A DNA stretch of 64,000 nucleotides, taken from Mesostigma viride. Taxonomy: Eukaryota; Streptophyta; Mesostigmatophyceae; Mesostigmatales; Mesostigmataceae. Positions 32,101 to 40,799 of this stretch are shown piece by piece (the first letter of the stretch is position 1; each line of letters begins with the position of its first letter). The notes under the pieces are model-generated. The model was not told the DNA's origin, ran no database searches, and saw only the letters and a program-made list of their open reading frames with translations. Where the stretch lies: contig RPFO01000015.1 of the NCBI GenBank assembly GCA_009746045.1, positions 3,526,764-3,590,763 on the forward strand. Reading direction: 5' to 3'. A program made the position numbers and the translations under genes.

Positions 32101-34913
32101 GGGTGGGTGGGTGGGAGCTGAAAAGAGGCCTCCCTACGTCCCCTACACCACTCTTAAGTACTGACTATCATTCACATTGCGCCATGCAGGCCTGCCGGCT
32201 GGCGCAGGTACAAGGCGTACTGACTGCCCATCACAGTTGCGCCACGCCTGGCGGCTGGCGCAAGTACAAGGTCTAGTGACGTACGTTAGAAGCTACCTAG
32301 GCCTGCACTCCGGAACCAGACTCAGCCTCGGCACAAAAAGGTCCGGCCGGTGCATTACCCTCGTGACAAGCGCTAGTCTTACGCTACCTATGGCAGGTCG
32401 GTCCCCTTTGAGCCCGTCCACGCGTCATATATAAAATGAGCGAAGCTCGACAAATGTCGTGCTAATTGTACAAAATTGTACTTTTCAATAATCTTATACA
32501 CTTGTAAAAATTTTCCCTACCGAAAGTGCCCATACCGATTAGTATAACATCGCCCATACCTTTCACCATCGGGATCGCTTTGCTTGTATCATGACCTTTA
32601 AAGAATGCTGTAATTCACCGTGGTCGTTGTGGTTGTGCATGTCTGCAGTCATGGCGGTGGCGGTCGCGGTGCACAACATCCCGGAAGGGATCATTGTGGC
32701 GGCTCCTGTTTACGCCGCCACAAACAACCGCTGGCAGGCCTTTGGGATGGCGGTTGCGTCGGGTCTGTCAGAACCACTGGGGGCTGTGCTGGCACTCACA
32801 GTGGTGCGGCCGTTCCTTACGGAAACGCGGCTGCAGTTTATTCTGGCATTCGTGGGTGGCATCATGTTTGCTGTGAGTGCAACTACTCTTGTGGAATGTC
32901 GTTAGTAAGTCCTGTGTTGGTTTGTGCCTTTGTGGTGTGGTTTAGATGCCATTTTTGGTTGCTGTACTGTGGAAGGTTTTGTATAATAAGGTGTAAGGGG
33001 AGCTGCCACCATAACTATTTGAAGAGAGCGTTTTGAGATGCATGAGTCTTGACACTTATGGAAGGCGCTTTGGCCATTGGTTTCCAGGTTTGGAAGTAAA
33101 ATATCACAACATGTGGCGTGTCTAATGGATAGTCTTAGCAGGGTCTTAGTAACACTTCTGATAGCGATTCATAGTTGCTGATACTCCCATCTTCATCATT
33201 TGGGCGTGCTGCCTCGGTATCCTCATTCATGCCGACAGCAAGTCGCATGAATCTCCATCACTCATGTGTTGACAGGATAAGTGCCGCGTTCAAAGTGTAA
33301 TTTGAATCCAGATACTACTTAGATATTATCAGCTGAGTATTGCATCTTTATATTTTCTCGCCCCCCCGCTTGATCTGTGATTACCAAGTGGGGCCACTTT
33401 TTGGAGTGGGGGGATTGATGCATAGTCTTGGTGGAGTGCGGTGGCTTGATTTAAGCTCCAGTTCGACGCAGACCTGTGCTTCCTTTCTTTACTAATGGAT
33501 AAAAAGGACCTTTATCCAGTCTTTGCTTAGTATACCTTATATCTCATCCACGGGCCATAATTACATCGCAGCTTTGGATATGATACTCTTGTTTTCCTTT
33601 GAACTCCACGGGCAATGTGTATCGCCCTTTAGGGCACCCTGTTCTTCCCATTCCAGCTCGTCATTCATGTGCTTTGTTTTAGCTGGTGCAGCCCCAGCTT
33701 GCAATCACCGTTACAGACTTCACGGATGCTTGTCATGACTGCGCAGACAGATGGCTTCCAATTGGGGTGGCTATCCTGAAAGAATTGGTGCTTGCAGCTT
33801 TTGTATCCATTTGATCAAGAAATCTTTTTTCCTAAATTGATTTGGCAGGGGTGCAGGGCGAGGGCATGATGGAGGTTCCACACTTTCGCCCATATTTCCG
33901 ATGTTATAATCAGTTATTCCAACTCTAGCTTACAATGACGATTAGGTTTAGCTATGGAATCAGGGTATTCGTGACACCCATTCACTCCAAGTAATCACCA
34001 GTCTTTATTGAAAACAGAAAGTGGACTGAGCCATCATAAATGAATGGCAAGGCGGAACTGAATAAAAACAATTCAGCACGTAGTGCACGTCCCCAATCGT
34101 CAAGGAGCGTGGATCCGTGGGCGAAAGAAACTGCCTAGATTCGACAGAGAGTTGGACCGTCATTCAATTTTGTTTAACACCACACTTGCGTCACTTGTTG
34201 CTGAAAACATTGTAGTGCAGAGTTATCCCTACTTTTAGTTCCGAAGCTCACTAGGGCTTGCTACACAAAGTGCTTCCGTCACATTAGTATTTCCACTCTT
34301 AAGTGGCAAAAACTATGTCATCAGCTTGTAATGGCAGATTTTCAGCAAGGTAGTGCATGCCATACTTATTCCCAGGCTTACCTTATAGCTAGAACTAGCA
34401 CATGGCCACAACCAGCTGACCCAGATTTTTTGTGACAACTATTTTTTGACCTGTCAAATGCCTACCATCTGCGCGGCCGGCAGGGCTTCCAACCGGTCAT
34501 CCTCCCAGCCTGTGGCGGTCTCTGTCATACCACAACTATACATGGCGTACCAGCCTATCCTCAAGATAATGTAATCCAAGCGCTAAATGTGCACTCGCTG
34601 GTATACTTGTGCACTCTACCTGTCCACCACCATCATATTCTGAGAATTCTTTGCTGCCAGTATCCAAACCTTTTGTGAGTTTGTGTGTGCATCAAATTCA
34701 CTATTTTTTTATCTGTTTGTGATGTTGACCCTGTTACGTTTTCTTGCCTGTGTGTATGGGGTGCGTTGGCATGTCTCTTGAACGGCCGCCCTGCAGGTTT
34801 GTTTCAGCGAGCTCATTCCAGAGGGCATGCGCTGCCGCCATAACCGTGACCTTATCAAAGGGATAGTGCTGGGTGCTACTGTGATGGGCATGACTTTGTA
34901 TGTTGGCGTTTGA
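13842..34913 (+). CDS. ZIP-family metal transporter, ZupT/GufA-like, four exons
   Basis: Predicted to move zinc or other divalent metals across a membrane into the cytosol. Exons 13842-14187, 15955-18015, 32649-32872 and 34797-34913 join in matching phases (1, 1, 0) at GT-AG sites with good donors (GTAAGC, GTGAGT, GTGAGT). The product is about 915 aa. It has a signal-like N-terminus (MKAICGFALYLLAASA), TM1 at residues 32-48, TM2 at 56-79, TM3 at 82-103 and an extra hydrophobic stretch at 132-150. A Gly/Ser/His-rich loop of roughly 600 residues follows, with five consecutive His. TM4 carries HNLPEG (residue 784) and TM5 HNIPEG (811), the two metal-binding motifs of ZupT-type ZIPs; TM6-8 include FSELIPEGM and end ATVMGMTLYVGV. 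Usual family length is 250-400 aa, so the loop is exceptional. The start codon and any upstream exon are uncertain. Confidence 0.88.
14188..15954 (+). other. ZIP intron 1 (1.77 kb)
   Basis: GTAAGC...GCAG intron. Contains a long pyrimidine-rich stretch (about 14770-15040) but no recognised gene or repeat family. Confidence 0.7.
15955..18015 (+). CDS. ZIP transporter exon 2, large variable loop and TM4
   Basis: Acceptor GAATGCAG at 15947-15954 restores the phase left by exon 1. Encodes a hydrophobic stretch (ITALAVLCAMLLLVGM), a very long low-complexity loop with a His cluster near 16260, and TM4 with HNLPEG at about 17959. Ends at 18015 before GTGAGT, phase 1. An alternative acceptor at about 16070 (CAACAG) would be out of phase, so 15955 is preferred. 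Confidence 0.75.
18647..19380 (+). repeat. 740 bp dispersed repeat, copy A
   Basis: Begins GATCACTAAGCTCCCAAGAA and ends GAGAAAACCGATT. Nearly the same sequence returns at 20820-21420 and 22523-23275. A second copy starts at 19381 but stops after about 46 bp, and another 5-prime fragment lies at 19905-19982. No coding content and no terminal inverted repeat. Confidence 0.85.
19570..19890 (+). repeat. Diverged repeat shared with ZIP intron 3
   Basis: Shares blocks (CAAAGTGCTTYYGTCAC, TTTTCAGCAA, GCGCGGCCGGC, GGCGGTCTCT) in the same order with 34237-34545. An old interspersed repeat with both copies in introns of the same gene. Confidence 0.6.
20820..21420 (+). repeat. 740 bp dispersed repeat, copy B, 5-prime truncated
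   Basis: Lacks about the first 170 bp, beginning at CAATTGCGGATCATTG right after a run of ten A. Otherwise collinear with copy A through ACCGATTA. Confidence 0.8.
21703..21790. repeat. (CCCACT)n microsatellite
   Basis: About 14 perfect tandem copies of a 6 bp unit, preceded by degenerate CACTCATA/CACAGTCAC sequence. Not a known telomere motif. Confidence 0.95.
22523..23275 (+). repeat. 740 bp dispersed repeat, copy C
   Basis: Full-length copy, more diverged than A and B. It ends a few bases before the 64 bp satellite array. Confidence 0.8.
23297..26988. repeat. 64 bp satellite, about 58 copies
   Basis: Tandem 64 bp units, 65 bp where GGGGCGGG becomes GGGGTCGGG. Each unit has GACCTGTCCACTATCAACGG, then GGGTAAGTGGGCCGGGAAAC, then CATCTGCTCCTAGCGACC. 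Variation between units is limited to a few positions. The array lies wholly within ZIP intron 2. Units are contiguous with no spacers, so it is not a CRISPR array. Each unit contains a 5-prime splice-site consensus on the sense strand of the gene. Confidence 0.97.
27170..29045. mobile_element. TTAA-bounded non-autonomous element, 1.88 kb
   Basis: Flanked by TTAA at 27166-27169 and 29046-29049. The ends read GGTGAGGGTC and, in reverse complement, GGTGACGGTC. The right 110 bp, reverse complemented, is clearly related to the left end of the element at 42695 (GGCGCC, GTGCGCGCACC and GGCCATGGCGACG in the same order). TTAA target use recalls piggyBac, but no transposase is present and superfamily assignment is inference. 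Confidence 0.55.
29153..31729. repeat. 70 bp satellite, about 37 copies
   Basis: Tandem 70 bp units (one of 69 bp near 30720) containing CTTGTAATGCTTGTAATGAC, GACAGTCTTGGGGGCACTGA and GATGCGCCGCGCTCGGTGTC. Only two common variable sites are seen, giving GGATCCG, GGGTCCG and GGGTCCA versions. The minus strand is open in all three frames because the unit has no stop in any of them; the resulting 931-codon frame is not taken as a gene. Lies in ZIP intron 2. Confidence 0.97.
32649..32872 (+). CDS. ZIP transporter exon 3, TM5-TM7
   Basis: Acceptor GTCTGCAG ends at 32648. The first two bases complete the codon split across the 14.6 kb intron, giving V-M-A-V-A-V-A-V-H-N-I-P-E-G. Continues through ASGLSEPLGAVLALTV and FVGGIMFA, ending at 32872 before GTGAGT, phase 0. 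Confidence 0.9.
32873..34796 (+). other. ZIP intron 3 (1.92 kb)
   Basis: GTGAGT...CTGCAG intron. A diverged copy of a repeat also found at 19570-19890 lies at about 34237-34545. Nothing else recognised. Confidence 0.8.
34237..34545 (+). repeat. Diverged repeat, second copy
   Basis: Collinear partner of 19570-19890, considerably mutated. Confidence 0.6.
34797..34913 (+). CDS. ZIP transporter exon 4, TM8 and stop
   Basis: Acceptor CCCTGCAG ends at 34796. Encodes 38 residues beginning VCFSELIPEGMR, the conserved post-TM7 ELIPE segment, then the last membrane helix (IVLGATVMGMTLYVGV) and TGA at 34911-34913. Confidence 0.9.
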   Translation, partial: VCFSELIPEGMRCRHNRDLIKGIVLGATVMGMTLYVGV

Positions 34914-35019
34914 AGCCCCAGTCAAGCTGCCACTGTCCATTTACACAGAGCGTGTAGTATTAGAAGGCTTCTTGGTACGACGGCATTTTTTAAAGTCAAG
35001 AAAGTGCCTTCATATCATG

Positions 35020-35077
35020 TTATTAATTAATTAGTTATCACGTGACCGCAGTCACGTGATAACTAATTAATTAATAA
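35020..35077. repeat. Perfect hairpin with 27 bp arms
   Basis: The arms 35020-35046 and 35051-35077 are exact reverse complements around a CGCA loop. The core CACGTGAC/GTCACGTG is the same terminal hairpin found at the 3-prime ends of the RTE-like LINE copies in this window. An AT-rich stretch follows (35078-35105). Confidence 0.9.
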
Positions 35078-35162
35078 ATTATAATATTATTATATTATAA
35101 TATAAACGCATCACGTTGGTGCCATTTCAGAGTAGAGGAATCTTCAACCCCTCCTGTATACA

Positions 35163-35664
35163 ATGAGAAGGAGGGTGGGTGCCCTAGCTTCTCTCACTGC
35201 CACCAGTCCGTGGACAGGCCACAGAGCGCTCTATCCACAGCACTGGGCCGGGGCGCATCACTGTGGGTGCAATACAACCATAATGATACCCCATCCGCGT
35301 GACCTTCACGAGTGTTGCCAGGAAGGTGAAATTCCTTCAAGCTCGTCATCGCCTGCAAGGACGGAACGACCCCAGCATCGACGATCTAATCTCCCCAGAG
35401 CAGCTCCGAGAAAAGAATGCCCTGCTAGCTACCGAGGAAGCGGCAGATGCCAGGAGGCGCCATGTCCGCGTCTTCGTCCGCCTCGTCGGCGACCGCCCTA
35501 CCCTCTTCATCGACGGGGTCCGCACGAATGTGGCTGCCCCCAAGAAGAAGCAGAAGGTGCAGCACCCGCCGGCTTCTGTAGCATCGTCGTCAACGCGCGT
35601 CCCCGGTAAGGGCACACCCTCGCGGCCTCGCGGTACAATAGGCTTTGGGCACAGCCTTTACTAA
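35163..35664 (+). pseudogene. LINE ORF1 C-terminal fragment, another family
   Basis: The frame 35299-35664 reads FTSVARKVKFLQARHRLQG, then DDLISPEQLREKNALL and FIDGVRTNV. This layout (R-x-x-L, D-x-L-s-x-E-Q, basic stretch, final beta strand) is that of L1 ORF1p C-terminal domains but differs from the protein at 2078. Residues before 35299 are frame-shifted. Bases 35700-35845 may be the start of the following ORF. Cut off at 35846 by a LINE 3-prime fragment. Confidence 0.5.
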
Positions 35665-35845
35665 TAAACAGGCCCCTTTCCATCTCCATGTCGCACCATG
35701 CGAGCATGATCGGGATGCAAGGTCGCCAGGCACGCCACGGTCAACCCTCCCGCCAATTTTCCAGCCTCACTCGCCTCTTGGCCCGCCTTGAGCGGGACGA
35801 GGCTCAGTCGACACGCCAGCGACCCCAGCCAAAACCGAGAGGACG

Positions 35846-35947
35846 CATTAATTAATTACACGTGACTGCGTCAGTGACGTGAGCATAAGTCCTCAGTGGG
35901 AGGGGAACATGGGATGGAATGGATGGTGTAAGCTATCTAGGTCCTAA
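35846..35947 (-). mobile_element. RTE-like LINE 3-prime end fragment
   Basis: Reverse complement of the 3-prime terminus seen at 37505-37635: the tract CCATCCATTCCATCCCATGT, CCCTCCCACTGAGGACTTAT, then the CACGTGAC hairpin and an ATTA tail. Confidence 0.7.
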
Positions 35948-37491
35948 CAAGCAGAATTTACTAGCTGACCTCATTTATGCCGACGACATCACGCTCATCG
36001 AGAAGCCGGAGTCTGCCCAACTTTGGCTGGACTGCCTGGCGCTCGAGGCTCGGGCGGTTGGTCTAGAAATCAGCCCCAAAACGGAGGCCCTGGCCCTCGG
36101 CATGGCAGGGCCCCCACCCACACTCCGCCTCTTAGACGATGCCAAGGTCAACTACCCTCCTTCAGGCCGCTTCAAGCTGCTCGGCAGTTGGCTTCCCGAC
36201 TGCGAGGACGACATGACGACACGGATCGGCATGGCGTGGGCGCACCTACATGACCACCGCCGCTGGTGGAGCAACCCCGCCCTACCCCGGATCGTCGCAA
36301 ATGCCGCAAGAAGCTCTCGGAGACTCGCTTCACGCTGGATGACGACTTGACCCTGGCCCAGCAACAGCGGCGACGCGAGCTATGGCCGACCTACCTTCAG
36401 CTCCGGCAGAGCGCACGGGGGAAGCCGGTATACTGGAGGGGGGCGGTCATCCACGTTGACCACAAGCCCTGGCAGGCCCCCCCTGCCACCTCAGACTACT
36501 AGGGAATATATACCACTAGTGTAGATTAGTCAGGCTTAGCCTTTGCAAGTGGCCCACGCGCATGTGCGCCCATAATGGCCCCCATGGATGATGCCTTCAG
36601 AATTTAGCCACGCCCTGCCTATAATGGGACCCCCATGGATGTCGCATTAAGAATTTAGCCGTGCTATGTAGTGCAGAGAGATGCTCTCTGTCGAGAAGCC
36701 CTGCCCTAGCCCTTGTATAGCCATGATGATCTTCCCCCCCCATGACATACTCCCCCTTAGCTGGGCATAGTGTGAAGATCATGAGGGTGCAGGTGCCTTG
36801 GTGCACCTAGAGCAAGTGTTGCTTACATTCCCACCCTTGCAGGATTAGTAGCCCAGAATGTATTAAAAGCCATATGCCCCCTCTCAGGGATATGTGCTAC
36901 ATGTACTCCCAACGGAGTTATGTTTCTACTTACTTACTTACTCATCCCGGATCGTCAAGCGTGACCTCTTCAAGGTCGTCATTCTGACGATCCTGACCTA
37001 CGGCGCCGAGACGTGGACACTGGCGCAGGAGCTGGAGCAACGATTCGACGGCGCCGTCACCAAGATGCTGCGCCAGGATCTCCTTTGGTTTGCACATTAG
37101 TAATGAGGATTTGTACGCTGATTTGCCCTATGTTTCCCACATTATTAGGCACAGGCGCCTGGGCCTAGCCGGGCACCTGGCCCGCACAGATCAGGTAGAT
37201 ACATCAGATAGACTAGCTGGCACCAAGCCCGCCCAGCCTGGGCGATATGTCCTCACCTGGCGTGCCCCCGGCCGCGCGCGGCAGGGCCGCCACCCGTGGA
37301 CTTTTCGTGATAGACTCGGCATGGACATGTGCTACACTAGACGTGACGGGCTCACACCCGGGCAGCCTCCTGGTTTGTCTGTAATATGGAGGCAGATGGT
37401 GCGCAAGGATAGATGGCAAGTAGTGATGAAGGAGTCTGACCACCCCCAAGCCTGTGGGGGCTCCGCGTGTGACCGCGTATGGCATTCATAG
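35948..37491 (+). pseudogene. LINE reverse transcriptase fragment with YADD motif
   Basis: The first part carries the catalytic LIYADDITLIEKPESAQL and the thumb motif FKLLGSWLPD. It breaks after LPRIV at 36296 and resumes at 36957 with KRDLFKVVILTILTYGAETW, a standard post-RT segment. Another frameshift near 37085 leads to DLYADLPYVSHIIRHRRLGL and AGHLARTDQVD, then a Pro/Arg-rich tail to about 37491. Everything before the YADD box is missing, so it is inactive. Confidence 0.75.
36297..36945 (+). mobile_element. ORF1-only LINE, 5-prime truncated, with 11 bp duplication
   Basis: Contains the last 60 or so codons of ORF1 (FTLDDDLTLAQQQRRRELWP onward, stop near 36502), the family 3-prime region ending CCAACGGAGTTATGTT and a (TTAC)n tail. 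CCCGGATCGTC flanks it at 36286-36296 and 36946-36956. Inserted in the RT of the RTE-like LINE. Confidence 0.85.
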
Positions 37492-37635
37492 CGATTCGGG
37501 CCGCGGTGCCCACACCCCTGTAACTAGGACCTAGATAGCTTATACCATCCATTCCATCCCATGTTCCCCTCCCACTGAGGACTTATGCTCACGTGACGCA
37601 GTCACGTGTCGTGTCTATTAATTAATTAATTAATT

Positions 37636-37992
37636 AAGCTATCTAGGTCCTAGTTACAGGCCGGTTGTGGGCACCACGGCCCGAATCGCTATGAATGCCA
37701 TACGCGGTCACACGCGGAGCTCCAACAGACTTGGGGGTGGTCTCCGTCATCACTACTTGCCATCTATCCTTGCGTACCATCTCCCTCCATATTACAGACA
37801 AACCAGGAGGCTGGGCACCCGGGTGTGAGCCCGTCACGTCTATAGTGTAGCACATGTCCATGCCGAGTCTATCACGAAAAGTCCAAGGGTGGCGGCCCTG
37901 CCGCGCGCGGCCTGGGGCACGCCAGGTGAGGACATATCGCCCAGGCTGGGCGGGCTTGGTGCCAGCTAGTCTATCTGATGTGTCTACCTGAT
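37636..37992 (-). mobile_element. RTE-like LINE, 3-prime half, inverted
   Basis: Minus-strand copy of the segment from ATCAGGTAGAC through GRYVLTWRAPGRARQGRHPW to near the 3-prime end, lacking the final hairpin. Its upstream edge is the 11 bp ATCAGGTAGAC (37982-37992), which abuts the 3-prime tail of an ORF1-only LINE. The matching upstream half of an RTE-like LINE ends with the same 11 bp at 39866-39876 in the opposite orientation. Confidence 0.75.
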
Positions 37993-39480
37993 TAATTAAA
38001 TTAGGAACATAACTCCGTTGGGAGTACATGTAGCACATATCCCTGAGAAGGGGCATATGGCTTTTAATACATTCTGGGCTACTTCCTGCAAGGGTGGGGA
38101 TGTAAGCGACACTTGCTCTAGGTGCGCCAGGGCACCTGCACCCCCATGATCTATCAAGCTATCAAGGAGACAAGCTATGCCCAGCTAGGGGGAGCCTGTC
38201 ATGGGGGGGGAAGATCATCATGGCTAGACAAGAGCTAGGGCATGGCTTCTCAACAGAGAGCGTCTCTCTGCATAGGCATGGCATGGCTAAATTCTTAATG
38301 CTACATCGATGGGGGGGTCCCGTTATAGGCAGGGCGTGACTAAAGGCTGAAAGCATCATCCATGGGGGCCATTATGGGCGCACATGCGCGTAGGCCACAT
38401 GCTAGGCTAAGCCTAACTAATCTACACTACTGGTGTATATTCCCTAGTCTGAGGTGGCAGGAGGGGCCTGCCAGGGCTTGTGGTCAACGTGGATGACCGA
38501 CCCCCTCCAGTATACCGGCTTCCCCCCTGCGCTCTGCCGGAGCTGAAGGTAGGTCGGCCATAGCTCGCGTCGCCGCTGTTGCTGGGCCAGGGTCAAGTCG
38601 TCGTCCAGCGTGAAGCGAGTCCCCGAGAGCTTCTTGCGGCCTTTAAGGAACGACAGCTTGTCCGCCATGTACTTACTAACTAAAGCTGGTGAGGAGCACG
38701 GGTGCCAGGCCAGCCCTACGGCCCCTACCCCGCGCACGGGGGAGGCGGACAGCCGACATCCGCAGCTCACCAGTGAGTTGCATGGGGGCAAGAATGTCAC
38801 GCTTAAATGCCGTGAGAAGAGTGGTCGAGGTCTCACCTACCGGCTGGTCGAAGTGCTTGACGATGACATTGATTTGTGGCTACGCTGGCCGCTGGGTGAT
38901 GTCGGCCTCCTCGCGAAGGTCGAGGGCTTGTTGCTTGAGCTGTGCCGCGATGGTGGAGGTGGTGGAGGTGGTATATGATGCTTAAGCAAGTCCGCCCAGG
39001 TGGAGGGAGCATCGCTAGCCGGGCCAGCAGAATCATGCTGGCTGGGCAGCAATGTCCTTCACCGCCTGGGCGGTGAGGCCGGCGGTGTCATGCAAGCACT
39101 CAAGGGCGGTGGCGGTGGCTTGGAGGCGCTGGTCGAGGTCGAGGAGCTGGGTCTTGATGTCGGCAGTGGAGCTAGGCGGAAATGGCAGTCCACGGAGGTG
39201 GAGGCGACGGTGGTGGAAAGGTGAGGACGCTCAGTAGCCAGCGTGCCGCCTATTGCTGCCACATCGGCAGCAACGGGGGTCACGTGCTGCTGAAAGGCTT
39301 CCGTAAGTAAGGATGGAACGGAGTGTGGGGGCGGAGATGGATGGAGCCCAGATCTCGCCATCAGAGCGCATGAGAAGGGAGTTGAGGATGGTATGCTGGA
39401 TCGAGTTGGGGGCGGGTGCACCCGAACAGAACATTGATGTTATGCCAACAGCTGCCGTTCGAGGTGATGAGGCGATTGAT
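37993..39480 (-). mobile_element. ORF1-only LINE, internal to 3-prime end, minus strand
   Basis: From right to left: N-terminal and coiled-coil part of ORF1 (about 39480-38840, with HVTPVAADVAAIGGTLA), the C-terminal part (38640-38444, FTLDDDLTLAQQQRRRELWP), then the 3-prime region to CGGAGTTATGTTCC and an AT-rich tail at 37993-38005. ORF1 is broken by frameshifts and a rearrangement near 38640-38840. The 5-prime end is absent. Confidence 0.75.
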
Positions 39481-39483
39481 GGT

Positions 39484-39551
39484 ATCATTAATTAATTAAT
39501 TAATTAATTAATTAATTAATTAATTAATTAATTAATTAATTAATTAATTAA
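39484..39551. repeat. (TAAT)n microsatellite
   Basis: About 16 perfect TAAT units. Probably derived from a LINE tail; it marks the boundary between oppositely oriented LINE pieces. Bases 39552-39764 are G-rich with GGGGGTGGAGGT repeats and no gene. Confidence 0.9.
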
Positions 39552-39764
39552 ACTCGTGATCCCGTTGGGGAGTCACGGAGCATTAACCCTGATGGATGGA
39601 TAGATGATAAGCTACTAGCGGGGGGGTGGGGGTGGAGGTGGGGGTGCATGGAGAAGGGTAGTGCTGGAGGTGGGGGTGGGGGGGGAGGAGGGTGGCGATT
39701 GGGGTTAATACTTTTCAACGCATGGAGTCTTTATTTCAGGGCGGATATGCGTCCTCTCTTTTAG

Positions 39765-39876
39765 TAATGAGATGAATGAGGATTTGTACGCTGTTTTGCC
39801 CTATGTTTCCCACATATTTATTAGGCACAGGCGCCTGGGCCTTGCCGGGCACCTGGCCCGCACAGATCAGGTAGAC
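39765..39876 (+). mobile_element. RTE-like LINE fragment ending at ATCAGGTAGAC
   Basis: Encodes NEDLYAVLPYVSH, then RHRRLGLAGHLARTDQVD, as in the copy at 37100. It ends with the 11 bp target sequence directly before an ORF1-only LINE 5-prime region. Confidence 0.75.
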
Positions 39877-40440
39877 CCACGAGGTAGCCATGGCTGACGG
39901 CGGAGCTCATAACTTTCACGTTTGAACACCGCATTCGGCTGTGAATATATCACTAATAACGCTTCATCTTTCTAAGACGCACATGCTGATATAATTTTCT
40001 GAAGCTATTACGCAATATATGACGAGCAAACGCTCCTCGGCGCAACGCAGCCTGGCGGATGCGCTCGGCCATGAAAATACGTCCGCAGCTCCGGCTGCAG
40101 CTTCGCCCTCAGGTCCGGCAGGCAGCTCGGTGACACTAGTCGCGCACTGGTGGTCGCCCCAAACCCTCCCGGGCTCAATGCCTCGCCATCGGCATCGCCT
40201 GACCCTAAAAGCAGCCGCCCAGCCGACAAAACAGGAGGGTTTTCACGCCCCACAGAACCGCGCTTTCGGCCCCAACCTTTAATTCAAGGTCGATGATCAT
40301 GACTGGACGAACATGTCCCCGGCAACTGCCATGCACTGCATCTTCTTCGGGGACTACAGCTCGCTCGCTTTACAACCTTACACCTTGTACACCTCGATCG
40401 CTTTACGACCTGTGCCTCCATCTCCACGACAGTAGGCTGA
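39877..40440 (+). mobile_element. ORF1-only LINE 5-prime fragment
   Basis: Matches 1936-2170 closely (CACGAGGTAGCCATGGCTGA onward), including the region of the ORF1 start (TATGACGAGCAAACG, corresponding to ATACGATGAGCAAACG). The ORF1 N-terminus continues with frameshifts to about 40440, where it stops at an ATTA-rich junction. Confidence 0.75.
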
Positions 40441-40446
40441 AGCATA

Positions 40447-40706
40447 GCTGATTAATTAATTACATGTAATTAATTAATTAAGAACATTACTCCGTTGGGA
40501 GCTTATGTAACACATAGCCCTGAGATGGGGCATATGGTTTGTAATACATTCTGAGCTATACAACCTGCAGGTCACTGGGGGGATGTAAACTGCCACCTAC
40601 TCTGGGTGCACAAGGTGCACCTGCACCACCATGATTGATTAATTAATAGACACGTGACTGCGTCACGTGAGCATAAGTCCTCAGTGGGAGGGGAACAAGG
40701 GATGGC
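40447..40706 (-). mobile_element. Two LINE 3-prime ends in tandem
   Basis: Bases 40480-40640 are the reverse complement of the ORF1-only LINE 3-prime terminus (AACATTACTCCGTTGGGAGC). Bases 40650-40706 are the reverse complement of the RTE-like terminus (CACGTGACTGCGTCACGTG, then ATAAGTCCTCAGTGGGAGGG). Each is preceded by an ATTA tail. Confidence 0.7.
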
Positions 40707-40799
40707 GCCACCATGATGTATCATACCTAAAAGGCCTGGCATGGGGTGGAAGATTATTATGGCTAGCTAGCCTAGGCAATGGCTAGGGCGATGAACCCG

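Larger units (their letters stand above)
18016..32648 (+). other. ZIP intron 2 (14.6 kb), packed with repeats
   Basis: GTGAGT donor at 18016 and CTGCAG acceptor ending at 32648. The flanking exons share phase and supply TM4 and TM5, which must be adjacent in the protein, so the whole interval is intronic. It holds three copies of a 740 bp dispersed repeat, a CCCACT microsatellite, a 64 bp satellite of 3.7 kb, a TTAA-bounded element and a 70 bp satellite of 2.6 kb. Bases 31730-32648 hold no recognised gene, only a short direct repeat of a GGCTGGCGCA-containing unit near 32190-32270. Confidence 0.85.
35948..37635 (+). mobile_element. RTE-like LINE, RT and C-terminal region, interrupted
   Basis: 5-prime truncated non-LTR element. 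RT fragment 35948-36296 is separated from its continuation at 36946 by an inserted ORF1-only LINE flanked by CCCGGATCGTC. The 3-prime end has the CACGTGACGCAGTCACGTG hairpin followed by an ATTA tail (to about 37635). Clade placement rests on the short post-RT region with RRLGLAGHLAR and is tentative. Confidence 0.7.
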
